Assembly: GCA_030377945.1 (NCBI GenBank)
Contig: JAUCGD010000073.1
Coordinates: 1-14,413, forward strand
Direction of reading: 5' to 3'
DNA from: Desulfobacterales bacterium HSG17
Lineage (GTDB): Bacteria > Desulfobacterota > Desulfobacteria > Desulfobacterales > Desulfococcaceae
DNA: 14,413 nt
The notes beneath the pieces were generated by a model. It ran no database searches and was not told where the DNA came from. It was given only the letters and a program-made list of their open reading frames with translations. Made by a program: the position numbers and the translations under genes. Shown here in pieces: positions 1 to 8,682 of the stretch. Each line of letters starts with the position of its first letter. The stretch's first letter is position 1.

Positions 1-8
1 AGTTTAAT

Positions 9-21
9 AAAGGATATTTTT
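9..21 (+). promoter_or_regulatory. Ribosome binding site of the first hybrid kinase gene
   Basis: An AAAGGA motif followed by a short T-rich spacer of about 7 bases precedes the ATG at 22. It supports that ATG as the start. The promoter lies outside the window. Confidence 0.6.
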
Positions 22-2805
22 ATGATTAATCAGAGAAAACTGCTATTTTTTTTCCTGTTAACTGTGTTTTATAATGTTTCGGCCCAAGGCTCTGATATTT
101 TTTTCACAAATGGAGAATCTGCATGGCTTTCCGAACATAATACAATAAAAATTGCAGGTCCAAGGGCATTTCCGCCGTTTCACTATATAGAAGAAAAAAC
201 AGCAAAAGGAATGGCCTCGGATTATGCTCTTATTATCAGTCAAAAGCTTGGAATTAAAATGGTTTTGGATTTCCAGTCTTCATGGCCTGAGATCCTTAAA
301 AAAACTAAAACACATCAAATAGATGTTATAACATGTGCAGCAAAAACACCTGATCGTGAAAAATATCTGAATTTCACAACTCCCTATCTATCCTTTCCAA
401 TGGTTATCATTTCGAAAAAACAGGCTCCTTTTATCGGAGGTCTTAAGGATTTACACGGGAAAACAGTTGCCTGCATAAAAAAGATTTCTAGCTGTGAATG
501 GCTCAGCCAGGATAAAATCAGATTTACCCCTTATTCGGTCAACTCTCCTCTTGAAGGGCTGGAAGCTGTTTCTCTGGGGCGTGCTGATGTTTACCTTGGA
601 AATCTTGCTGCATCAAGCTATCTGATTGACAAAAAAGGGCTGGTAAATCTCAAGATTGCTGCTCCTACTTCATATGGAAATTATAATCTGGCTTTTGCTG
701 TTCGCAAGGACTGGCCTGAAATGGTTTCTATAATAAACAAGGCACTTGAATCAATTACCCCTGAAGAGCACAGTCAAATCCGCCAGAAATGGATTGCTGT
801 GCGGTATGAGCATGGAATTGATTCTGCACAGGTCAGGAAGATTACTCTGCAAATAATCGGAATATCAATTTTTGTAATATTAATTATTTTTTTATGGAAT
901 CGTCAGATCTGGAGGCGTGAGGAACGTTTTCGGTGTTTGACCGAGAATGGAACCGATCTTATCCAGGCATTTAATCAAGACGGCACTATTGTTTATCAAA
1001 GTCCTTCACATGCAGCTATTCTGGGCTATAAAGCTGATGAACTTATTGAAAGCTGCCTGTTTGATCTTTTTCATGAAGATGAACAGGATGCATGGCAAAA
1101 AACCTTTAAGGAAATACTTAAAGGAAAAAAATCTCATCCCTTTGAGCACCGTATTTGTCATAAACAGGGGCATTTTCTTTTTTTTGAATCCAATTTTGTT
1201 AATCTTCTTAAAAACAGGGCATTAAATGCCATAGTGATGAATGCCCGTGATACAACTCTTCGCAGACAAAACCGGAATGAACTTAAACTGGCAAAAGAGG
1301 CTGCTGAAGCTGCAAATAAAGCCAAAAGTACATTTCTTGCAAACATGAGCCATGAATTGCGTACTCCTTTAAATGCAGTACTCGGATTTGCCCAGCTTAT
1401 GAGACAAAGTAACGGTTTGACAAAGGATCAGGTTGACAATACAAATATTATTATTAAAAGCGGAACTCATCTTTTGAATCTAATAAATGATGTTCTGGAT
1501 ATGTCAAAAATAGAAGCAGGCAGAACCAGCCTGAGACAAGATTTTTTTGATCTGTGGCTGATGCTGGATGATCTTGAAGATATGCTGCGCCTTCGCGCTC
1601 AAGATAAAGAGTTACAGTTGATTTTTGAACGCAAATCAAATTGTCCTAGATATATATGTACAGACGAGGCAAAGCTGAGACAGATCCTGATAAATTTACT
1701 CAATAATGCACTTAAGTTTACAAAACAAGGATGTGTTACATTAAGAGCCGGAATATGGAATAATAATTGCTCAAAAGAAATTATGCCTGAACCTGATATA
1801 TTTATATCAGATAACTCTAAATCAGATAACCCTGATTCAGAGATAGTAGGGCTTTCATTTGAAATAGAAGATACAGGCACCGGCATACCAGGAGATAAGA
1901 TCAAAAGAATTTTTGAGCCGTTTTTTCAAACACGTCCTGGGGATCAATCTGAAGAAGGAACCGGTCTGGGGCTTCCTATCAGTAAAAAATTTGTTCAACT
2001 CATGGGCGGAGATCTAAATTTATGCACAAAAATGGGGCAGGGCACTGTATTTAGATTTTATATTATGGCCAGGCTTGCAGATCAGGAAAATATTCAACAT
2101 AAGAAGAAAACACCTAAAATTATTTCTTTGAAAAAGGGGCAGCCAAAATTTCGCATCCTGATAGTTGACGACAGATGGGATAACCGTCAGCTCATGGTTA
2201 AACTTTTAGGCCCCCTTGGTTTTTCTCTTCAAGAGGCAGAAAACGGCTTACAGGCTGTAAATATATGGAAAGAATGGGAACCCCATCTTATCTGGATGGA
2301 TATGCGTATGCCTGTTATGGATGGTTATGAAGCTGCGGAAAAGATAAAATCAAGTATCAAAGGGCAGGCAACAGCTATAATTGCATTGACTGCAAGTGCA
2401 TTGGATGATGAAAGATCTGTGGTTTTATCTGTTGGATGTAACGATTTTTTGAGAAAACCTTTTCGCCAGTCTGAAATATTCTCCCTGATGCAAAAACATA
2501 TTGGGGTTCAATATGAATATGCAGACCAGCCCGATGAAGATAATCAAGGTGAATATAATCAAAATGAACCAGAGGAGAATAACCTTTATTCAATATCTTT
2601 TGCAAAACTTCCGTCTGAATTGATAACAAACCTGGAAAGAGCAGCTATTGAAGGAGATATGACAGCAATGGATAACCTGGTAGAAGATATTCGGTTTTAT
2701 GATGAAAAAACAGCAGATAGCCTGGCTGAACTGGCTGAAGGTTTTGAATACAGCAAAATTCTTTTACATCTTAAAAATGAAACGCCTCGGGCAGAAAAGC
2801 AATAG
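22..2805 (+). CDS. Hybrid sensor histidine kinase with periplasmic solute-binding (SBP_bac_3) sensor domain, PAS, HisKA, HATPase and REC domains
   Basis: A 927-residue inner-membrane sensor that should bind a small solute in the periplasm and autophosphorylate. Residues 1-22 form a signal peptide. About 40-262 is a type 3 solute-binding fold (TPDREKYLNFTTPY at 109-122 is typical), and 273-293 is a transmembrane helix. A PAS domain spans about 302-412. HisKA carries the phospho-acceptor His444 in SHELRTP; HATPase has its N box near Asn562, DTGTGI at 617-622 and GTGLGLPIS at 646-654. The receiver (about 711-825) has Asp716/717, acceptor Asp760, Thr790 and Lys812. Residues 855-920 form a helical tail common in such hybrids; it shows no HPt histidine motif. 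A low-complexity insert (about 578-608) with a repeated SDN motif sits between the N and G1 boxes. The ligand is not predictable; amino acids are frequent for this sensor class. The gene stands alone on the plus strand, and its 3' end overlaps the converging operon by 35 bases. Confidence 0.93.
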   Translation: MINQRKLLFFFLLTVFYNVSAQGSDIFFTNGESAWLSEHNTIKIAGPRAFPPFHYIEEKTAKGMASDYALIISQKLGIKMVLDFQSSWPEILKKTKTHQIDVITCAAKTPDREKYLNFTTPYLSFPMVIISKKQAPFIGGLKDLHGKTVACIKKISSCEWLSQDKIRFTPYSVNSPLEGLEAVSLGRADVYLGNLAASSYLIDKKGLVNLKIAAPTSYGNYNLAFAVRKDWPEMVSIINKALESITPEEHSQIRQKWIAVRYEHGIDSAQVRKITLQIIGISIFVILIIFLWNRQIWRREERFRCLTENGTDLIQAFNQDGTIVYQSPSHAAILGYKADELIESCLFDLFHEDEQDAWQKTFKEILKGKKSHPFEHRICHKQGHFLFFESNFVNLLKNRALNAIVMNARDTTLRRQNRNELKLAKEAAEAANKAKSTFLANMSHELRTPLNAVLGFAQLMRQSNGLTKDQVDNTNIIIKSGTHLLNLINDVLDMSKIEAGRTSLRQDFFDLWLMLDDLEDMLRLRAQDKELQLIFERKSNCPRYICTDEAKLRQILINLLNNALKFTKQGCVTLRAGIWNNNCSKEIMPEPDIFISDNSKSDNPDSEIVGLSFEIEDTGTGIPGDKIKRIFEPFFQTRPGDQSEEGTGLGLPISKKFVQLMGGDLNLCTKMGQGTVFRFYIMARLADQENIQHKKKTPKIISLKKGQPKFRILIVDDRWDNRQLMVKLLGPLGFSLQEAENGLQAVNIWKEWEPHLIWMDMRMPVMDGYEAAEKIKSSIKGQATAIIALTASALDDERSVVLSVGCNDFLRKPFRQSEIFSLMQKHIGVQYEYADQPDEDNQGEYNQNEPEENNLYSISFAKLPSELITNLERAAIEGDMTAMDNLVEDIRFYDEKTADSLAELAEGFEYSKILLHLKNETPRAEKQ

Positions 2806-4576
2806 ACCATGTTCCCGGCCCCATATGCACGCCAGAGGTCAGTGAAAGCGGGCAGATAAATAATTCTGCTTTTGGATAATGGTTTTGAACTTGCTTCTGC
2901 ACTGTGTTTTTTATCCATTGTTCATTATCTGTATATTCAATCATGATAAAAGGTGAGGATTCATTAGTAATTTTTCTCTCAAGTTTATCCAGGGCAAATT
3001 TTATCTGACTGTCTTGATTTTTTACCATGCCAACCTTTTTTGCTCCTTCAGCTAATGGACTGATTACAGGCTTCATATTAAAAAAATCTCCGAAAAATGC
3101 TCCTGTTTTTGAAAGCCTGCCACTGGCAGCAAGATATTGAAGCCTGTCAAGAAATACATATTCCTCACAATGTTCAATTACATTTTCTGCAAACTTTATT
3201 AAGTCGCCTGAATTATTACCTGAGTTATCAACACCTGTGTTTTCAAAATTAGACAAATATCTCGCGCACATAATTGCAATTACTCCCAGTCTTCCTGATG
3301 CAGCCCCTGTATCAATAACTGCCATTTGATTTTCAGGATCATTTTCCTGTTTCCATGCAACAGCAGCATTATAGTTTCCAGTATAGACCGAGCCTGTACA
3401 AAGATATAGAACTTTTTGATATTGATTTATAGCTTTTTGATAATGCTGATGACGTTCAAAAACAGATGCCTGTGATGTTGACACCTGCTTACCTTTTTTC
3501 ATAATCCTGTAAAGATTTGAAGGGTCAAAATGTGATTCAGGCAAGGCATTGTTTCCTGCAACAATATAACTGTCAAGAAGAGTTACTCCTAACTCCCGGG
3601 CTTGTTTTCGCGGAAAAGAGCCTGCTGCATCGGTCATTATATGAAACCGGTCAGAACTGGGACCTGAGATATTGTTAAGCTGATATTGAAAAGGAAATGA
3701 TTTTACCTGATCTGAAGAATTTGCGTTGTTTGACATGTTTTCTTCAGACCAGTTAACTATTTCTCCCAGGGTTTCAAGTTTTTCTTTTAATTTTTTTATA
3801 TTATTTGTGTGAGCATGAATTTTAAGGTGTTCATCTTCAGAGGAAACTATTATGCTCTCACCATATCCAGATAAAATATCAGGAGTTTTCTCCAAATTAA
3901 AGCTGGATTTAATCAGTGCATTTATGCAATAGCCTGATTCTTTTTCATCTGAAGAATTATTAAAATATTCAGGTGAAATCTTCAGGCTGTTTTTAAATGT
4001 TTCAATAATAGAAGGAAAAACACTGTCATTTTCTGCAATACTTTTAAAAAAGCCCTCAAAAAAAATAAACATTCCCAGGGCACCTGAATCCACAACACCA
4101 GCCTGTTTCAATTCTGGAAGAAGTTCCCTGGTTGATAAAACTGCATTTTTCAGATGAGTTATAATCTTGTCTGAAACTTTTTTATCAGTTATATTTTTTT
4201 CTTTTTCCAATATTTCAATTAAAGCATCAAATACAGTCAGCATGGTCCCTGGTTTGGGATCAAGGATTGCTTTTAAGGCAGATTCTCTGCCAAGAATTGA
4301 TGCCTGCAAAATTTGTTCAGGAGAAGTTGCAGTCAAAAATCCTGAAAAAAAACGTGCTGCAATATTGCCAGAATTTCCGCAGGCTGATTCAAGAAGTTTT
4401 TTGATTATATCTTCGTTAGTTCCGTTTATCTGCCTTAAAGGACTCAAGCTGATGACAAGATTTCGTCCTGTGTCTTTGTCAGCAACAGGAAATACATTTA
4501 TCCGGTCCAGAAGATCTTCCCAGACAGACAAGCGTTCTACGCCTTTTATAAAGGAATGATGCAAACTTGTTTTCAT
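2771..4576 (-). CDS. DhaL (DAK2)-DegV fusion protein: single-chain FakA/FakB-like fatty acid kinase
   Basis: A 601-residue soluble protein. Residues 1-180 are a DhaL/DAK2 ATP-binding domain: NVFPVADKDTGRN (27-39) retains the metal-binding Asp33 and Asp35, GNSGN is at 67-71 and VVDSGALG at 161-168. Residues 185-280 match the FakA middle domain, with GYC (Cys217) and IHAHTN (His254, His256), the counterparts of FakA's reported zinc ligands. Residues 310-600 are a DegV/FakB lipid-binding domain with STSQAS (366-371), TGSVYTGNYNAA (394-405), IDTGAASGRLG (421-431) and LAASGRLSKTGAFFG (482-496). In Firmicutes FakA phosphorylates a fatty acid held by a separate FakB; here both are in one chain. Activity is inferred. 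The ATG at 4576 follows the thioesterase stop codon by one base, suggesting coupled translation; an in-frame TTG at 4618 is less likely. This is the last gene of the operon. Confidence 0.9.
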   Translation of the reverse strand: MKTSLHHSFIKGVERLSVWEDLLDRINVFPVADKDTGRNLVISLSPLRQINGTNEDIIKKLLESACGNSGNIAARFFSGFLTATSPEQILQASILGRESALKAILDPKPGTMLTVFDALIEILEKEKNITDKKVSDKIITHLKNAVLSTRELLPELKQAGVVDSGALGMFIFFEGFFKSIAENDSVFPSIIETFKNSLKISPEYFNNSSDEKESGYCINALIKSSFNLEKTPDILSGYGESIIVSSEDEHLKIHAHTNNIKKLKEKLETLGEIVNWSEENMSNNANSSDQVKSFPFQYQLNNISGPSSDRFHIMTDAAGSFPRKQARELGVTLLDSYIVAGNNALPESHFDPSNLYRIMKKGKQVSTSQASVFERHQHYQKAINQYQKVLYLCTGSVYTGNYNAAVAWKQENDPENQMAVIDTGAASGRLGVIAIMCARYLSNFENTGVDNSGNNSGDLIKFAENVIEHCEEYVFLDRLQYLAASGRLSKTGAFFGDFFNMKPVISPLAEGAKKVGMVKNQDSQIKFALDKLERKITNESSPFIMIEYTDNEQWIKNTVQKQVQNHYPKAELFICPLSLTSGVHMGPGTWSIAFLPEAFHF

Positions 4577-4577
4577 A

Positions 4578-4988
4578 TTAAAATCCAAAAGGCTCACGAA
4601 TTTCTTGAGGAATCTCAAACATAAGTTCCATTTCCGGCATTTTCACAGCTACCTGTTCTCCCCTGCCTTTTGCACATATTTTTTTATTGGAAAGCCTGAT
4701 AATTTGAAAATCCATGACAATTTTAACACTGGCTTCAACAATAGTTGCACGGCTTATGAATTCTTCACCATAGCCAAGGGATGCAATATGTTTTGTTGAT
4801 GTCTTTGAAATTGGAAAAAGATATTTGGTTTCTTCATAAAATTTATATAAATCAATTCCAGCCTGGTTAAAAAGCCCGAATCTGGCAATATCAAAATACT
4901 TAAAATAATTACCATGCCATACAATCTGAACAGGGTCAAGATCGTGAAAAGGAACCTTAAGTTGAACTTCATAGCTTTTATTCTTCAC
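4578..4988 (-). CDS. Acyl-CoA thioesterase, 4-hydroxybenzoyl-CoA thioesterase (4HBT/YbgC-like) hotdog family
   Basis: A 136-residue cytosolic hotdog-fold enzyme that should hydrolyse an acyl-CoA or related thioester; members usually work as tetramers. The N-terminal signature FHDLDPVQIVWHGNYFKYFD (14-33) matches the 4HBT active-site loop, and Asp18 aligns with catalytic Asp17 of the Pseudomonas enzyme. The usual PAGIV is changed to PVQIV. The length is normal for the family. The start is GTG at 4988, lying 11 bases inside the end of the upstream hybrid kinase gene, with an AGAGG site 6 bases before it; no other early start exists. The substrate is unknown. Being followed directly by a fatty-acid-kinase-like fusion suggests a fatty acyl-CoA, which is inference. 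Confidence 0.88.
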   Translation of the reverse strand: MKNKSYEVQLKVPFHDLDPVQIVWHGNYFKYFDIARFGLFNQAGIDLYKFYEETKYLFPISKTSTKHIASLGYGEEFISRATIVEASVKIVMDFQIIRLSNKKICAKGRGEQVAVKMPEMELMFEIPQEIREPFGF

Positions 4989-6903
4989 TAAGTACCTCTT
5001 TAAGAACTCTTTCCAGCTCTTTTATCTGGTAGGGTTTGGCAATCCGCCCTTTAAAACCTTCTTTTTTATAATTTGCAATAATCTCATCACTGGAATATCC
5101 ACTGGATACAATTGCCCTTATTCCAGGATCAATTTTTGAAAGTCTTTTTAATGTTTCCTTACCTCCAAGTCCGCCTGGAACAGTCAGATCAAGGATAACC
5201 GCATCAAAAGGGCAATGTGCATCAATTGCCTGGGTGTACATGTTAATGGCCTGTTCTCCGTTACATGCAGCACCTATATTATATCCCAGGTATTCAACCA
5301 TCTGGGAAACAATATCTCTTATCATTTCCTCATCATCCATAACCAGTATTCGTTTATTGCTTAATAAGGAGCCTGTCTTTTTAGGAGGCTGACTGGGAAT
5401 ATCCAATGTTGAAGCCGGAAGATAGATATATACGGTTGTTCCTTTGCCCAGTTCGGAATCAACATGAATATATCCTTCGTGCTTTTTAATAATTGAATGG
5501 GAAATGGGAAGGCCGAATCCCATGCCCTTTCTGGACCCTTTCTTTTTGGTAGAAAAATAAGGATCAAAGATTGCATGAAGGTTTTTCCTGGAAATACCGG
5601 TTCCATGGTCATACATAGTTATCTTAACATATTGTCCGTCTGGAATGGATAACCAGTTACCGCTGTTATTTTCCGAAAATTCGATATTTTCAGCTTTTGC
5701 ATAAATAGTTCCGCCTTTGGGCATTGCAGAAACAGCATTTATTGCAATATTATTGATAACCTGATTCATCTGTTCTGAATCAATTTCTACTTTCCATATA
5801 TCTGCGGGTATATCATATTCACATCTGGCATTTGAACCGCTTATGGCCAGGCTCATGGCATTTTCAATGATATTTTTCAATGATGTTACTTTTTTAACCA
5901 GTTTCCCCCCAGATGAAAAAAGTGTAAATTTCTGGGTCAGATTTTTTGCCCTGATAGCTGCCTTTTCAGCTTCATCCAGCCACCTGGCAAATGAAGTCTC
6001 AGGTTCTGCTTTCATCTGGGCAAGATTAATATTACCCATTATAACAGATAATAAATTATTAAAATCATGGGCAATACCACCGGCAAGAATTCCTACTGCC
6101 TCTAGTTTTCTGGCCTTTAAAAACTCTTCTCGGCTCTGCTTGCGGTAGGTTATATCTTCACAGATAACCATGCGGCTGTTTTCATCAATATTAACCAGTC
6201 TGAATAAAATACTGCGAACAGAACCGTTTTTGCACCTGACATCAAACTCTCTTTGTTCAGACTGATTGTTTTTTGCTTTTTCAACATCTTTTTGCCAGGC
6301 TTTTCGAACTTCATCGCGGTATTCAGGATCAGGATAAAATTTTTCAAGCCAGGATTCCCTGTCCGGCAGTTCTTCAGCTTTGTAACCAAATACCTCTGGA
6401 AATTTCTTGTTTGCATAAATCAAACGGTTATCTGTATCCATAATATAAATGGGAAACGGAGATGCCTCTGTCATCTGCCTGAACCGTTCCTCGCTCTTTT
6501 TCAGATCAAGCTCCATCTTTGCTTTATGAAGAGCCATATCAATGGTTATTGTCATCTGCCTGGAATCAATGGGTTTGATAAGATAACCTGAAGGCTCTGC
6601 ATATTTGGCACGGTTTAAAATTTCATCATCAGTATAGGCTGTGCTAAATATGACCGGAATATTGACTTTCTTTTTTATCTCTAGTGCTGTTTGAATTCCA
6701 TCCATTTTACCGCCAAGAGATATGTCCATAAGGATTATATCAGGCAGATTCTGGCTGTCCTGCTCTTCAACAATTAGTTCCAGGGCTTCTTCCCCGGTTG
6801 TCAGCATAGCAATAACTTCATATCCCATTTTTTTTAAAAGCGCCTTCATGTGCATGGCAACGATAAATTCATCTTCAACAATCATTATTTTTGCCCTGGG
6901 CAT
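4978..6903 (-). CDS. Hybrid histidine kinase, REC-PAS-HisKA-HATPase-REC, soluble
   Basis: A 641-residue cytoplasmic kinase with a receiver at each end. The first receiver (1-125) has Glu10/Asp11, acceptor Asp60, Thr88 and Lys110-Pro. A PAS domain follows (about 138-255). The kinase core has acceptor His279 in GGIAHDFNNLL, of the NtrB-like HDFNN type, an N box near Asn385, DHGTGI at 432-437 and GMGFGLPIS at 460-468. The second receiver (517-638) has Asp523/524, acceptor Asp572, Ser600 and Lys623-Pro. No transmembrane segment or DNA-binding domain is present. The ATG at 6903 lies 4 bases after the stop of the HisKA_2 kinase gene, behind an AAGGA at slightly long spacing. The N-terminal receiver is the obvious acceptor for that neighbour kinase, giving a relay His382 to Asp60, then His279 to Asp572; this pairing is inferred. 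The final target of the C-terminal receiver is not encoded here. Confidence 0.94.
   Translation of the reverse strand: MPRAKIMIVEDEFIVAMHMKALLKKMGYEVIAMLTTGEEALELIVEEQDSQNLPDIILMDISLGGKMDGIQTALEIKKKVNIPVIFSTAYTDDEILNRAKYAEPSGYLIKPIDSRQMTITIDMALHKAKMELDLKKSEERFRQMTEASPFPIYIMDTDNRLIYANKKFPEVFGYKAEELPDRESWLEKFYPDPEYRDEVRKAWQKDVEKAKNNQSEQREFDVRCKNGSVRSILFRLVNIDENSRMVICEDITYRKQSREEFLKARKLEAVGILAGGIAHDFNNLLSVIMGNINLAQMKAEPETSFARWLDEAEKAAIRAKNLTQKFTLFSSGGKLVKKVTSLKNIIENAMSLAISGSNARCEYDIPADIWKVEIDSEQMNQVINNIAINAVSAMPKGGTIYAKAENIEFSENNSGNWLSIPDGQYVKITMYDHGTGISRKNLHAIFDPYFSTKKKGSRKGMGFGLPISHSIIKKHEGYIHVDSELGKGTTVYIYLPASTLDIPSQPPKKTGSLLSNKRILVMDDEEMIRDIVSQMVEYLGYNIGAACNGEQAINMYTQAIDAHCPFDAVILDLTVPGGLGGKETLKRLSKIDPGIRAIVSSGYSSDEIIANYKKEGFKGRIAKPYQIKELERVLKEVLSEE
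4995..4999 (-). promoter_or_regulatory. Ribosome binding site supporting the GTG start of the thioesterase
   Basis: AGAGG on the minus strand lies six bases before the GTG at 4988, inside the final codons of the upstream kinase gene. It decides the start, because no ATG occurs in this frame before about residue 91. Confidence 0.6.
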
Positions 6904-6907
6904 AAAA

Positions 6908-8644
6908 TTAAATCCTTTTTTTATTAATTCTGGGACTGAAGCAGATATTAAAACAAGTACCTTTATTGGAGTTTATACTTATTTTTCCTTTAAGCTGATT
7001 TTCAACAAGTCCTGAAATCAATTTAAATCCAAGGGTTTTACCTTCATAAAGATTCGTTTTATCAGGAATACCGGTTCCATTATCACTTACTGACAATTCA
7101 ATAAGCTGCTGGTCATTTATAAAGGCTGTTATCCTTATCCTGCCTTTTTTTTTGTCTGGGAAAGCATATTTAAGGGAATTGGACATCAACTCATTTATTA
7201 TCAGACCGCATGGAACAGCCTTGTCTATATTTAATAAAATTTTTTTTATATCAGTTTCAAGATCAATTCTTCCATCTGCCCCGTATGTTTGTAATAAGGC
7301 TGTGGCTACACCTGTGATATAGTGATTCATTTCAACCTGTTCAAAGGAATCGGAAAGATATAGATTTTCATGAATAAGGGCCATAACCATGATCCTGTTC
7401 TGGCTTTCATGAAACATTTTTTTTATATCTTTATCTTTAATCTGCTCTTCCTGTATGCCAATAAGACTTGATACTACCTGCATATTATTTTTAACGCGGT
7501 GATGAATTTCACGAAGTAATATTTCTTTTTCATCCAGGGCCTGCTTAAGTTCCAAAGTACGATCATAAACCATGTCTTCCAGTTTATTATAATAATTTAA
7601 CAGATCGTCTTCAGCTTTTTTGCGTTTATTTTTTTCCCTTAAAAGGCTGATTCCATGAGAAAGGTTTTCGGAAAATATTTCAATCAGGCTTGATTCTTCA
7701 GTTCCAAAAGAGTCAGGTTCTCTTGCATATATACACAAAGTGCCTATCATTTTTCCATTTGTGGAAAGAGGTATTGCAATAGATGCTGCATATCCGTGAA
7801 AAACAGCATGTGACCGCCAGGGACCTAAAGCAGGAGAAGCCAGTATATCCCGTAAAATATAACTTGAATTTGACTTAACAGCAGCTGATGAAGGGCAGTA
7901 GTTTTCTGGCAGACACTTAATTTTTTTAGGAATATTTTCTTTTTCACCCCATTGAGCTGCAATCTGTAATTCTTGATTGTCAGGATTTATAAATGCAATC
8001 CTGGACATGCAGTATCCGCCTTTATCAACAAGTATCCTGCATATGTTTATTATCAGCTTGGATTCATTATCTGCACTTAGCAGGACAGATCTGGTATTAT
8101 TAATAACACGGAATATCCGCAATACCTTTTCAACAGAGTCTTCACTCCTTCTGCGCTCAGTACATATCATAGTGCGAAAGTATTTTAATGCTCCTTTTTT
8201 ATCCTTAACAGCAAAGCTTTCCAGCCTTACAAAACTGCGGGAACCGTCAGGACGCATTATTCTGACTTCACAAATCAAAGGTTCATCAGATTTGTAAAGA
8301 TTTTTTATATGTTCCTGATATTTACTTCTGTCTTTCCAGAAAAGATAGTTTGTAATAGGAGTTTTAATTATAAAACTTCTTTCAGAGCTTAACAAGCTTG
8401 CTCCTGCAAGATTCACATCCTTTATAAGGCCATGTTCATCAATAATAAAATAACCAACAGGTACAAAATGATATAGATCGGAATATTTATTCTTAAATTC
8501 ATGAATACGGCCTTTTCCAGAATCTTTTTCAGCCTTAATATGCTCCAGATCAACCAGACGAACCTGAAGATCATGAATCAAAGTTTTGATCTTTTCACAA
8601 GAAAGTTCGTCCGGTTTGATTATTATTTCAGATAATGAATCCAT
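6908..8644 (-). CDS. PAS-GAF-HisKA_2 sensor histidine kinase, cytoplasmic
   Basis: A 578-residue kinase without membrane segments. Residues 1-50 look helical, and a PAS domain covers about 53-165 with a typical RPDGSRSFVRLE strand. A GAF domain spans about 185-335 (DILASPALGPWRSHAVFHGY and GTLCIYAREPDSF), followed by a coiled coil at 335-378. HisKA_2 starts with LLREIHHRVKNNMQ (377-389), with probable phospho-acceptor His382. The ATPase has NELMSNSLKYAF at 484-495 and DNGTGI at 521-526, plus a short G2 region around 535-545, as usual for this family. It should sense a cytoplasmic ligand or redox cue and pass phosphate to the receiver of the gene 4 bases downstream. It is the first gene of the four-gene operon. 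The ATG at 8644 has no clear Shine-Dalgarno sequence, so the start is a little uncertain. Confidence 0.92.
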   Translation of the reverse strand: MDSLSEIIIKPDELSCEKIKTLIHDLQVRLVDLEHIKAEKDSGKGRIHEFKNKYSDLYHFVPVGYFIIDEHGLIKDVNLAGASLLSSERSFIIKTPITNYLFWKDRSKYQEHIKNLYKSDEPLICEVRIMRPDGSRSFVRLESFAVKDKKGALKYFRTMICTERRRSEDSVEKVLRIFRVINNTRSVLLSADNESKLIINICRILVDKGGYCMSRIAFINPDNQELQIAAQWGEKENIPKKIKCLPENYCPSSAAVKSNSSYILRDILASPALGPWRSHAVFHGYAASIAIPLSTNGKMIGTLCIYAREPDSFGTEESSLIEIFSENLSHGISLLREKNKRKKAEDDLLNYYNKLEDMVYDRTLELKQALDEKEILLREIHHRVKNNMQVVSSLIGIQEEQIKDKDIKKMFHESQNRIMVMALIHENLYLSDSFEQVEMNHYITGVATALLQTYGADGRIDLETDIKKILLNIDKAVPCGLIINELMSNSLKYAFPDKKKGRIRITAFINDQQLIELSVSDNGTGIPDKTNLYEGKTLGFKLISGLVENQLKGKISINSNKGTCFNICFSPRINKKRI

Positions 8645-8682
8645 ATGTTTTATCAGGCTTTTGGGCTATGATCTTTGTTTCA

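Noticed and set aside
2507..2805. HPt domain at the C-terminus of the first hybrid kinase
   Set aside because: The tail is helical and of suitable size, but no histidine sits in an HPt-type AHxLKG context; it matches the non-HPt tail common in such hybrids.
4577..4618. Longer N-terminus of the DhaL-DegV protein beginning at a TTG (4618)
   Set aside because: It would add 14 residues that do not resemble the DhaL start and overlap the thioesterase gene by 41 bases. The ATG at 4576, one base after that gene's stop, fits translational coupling better.
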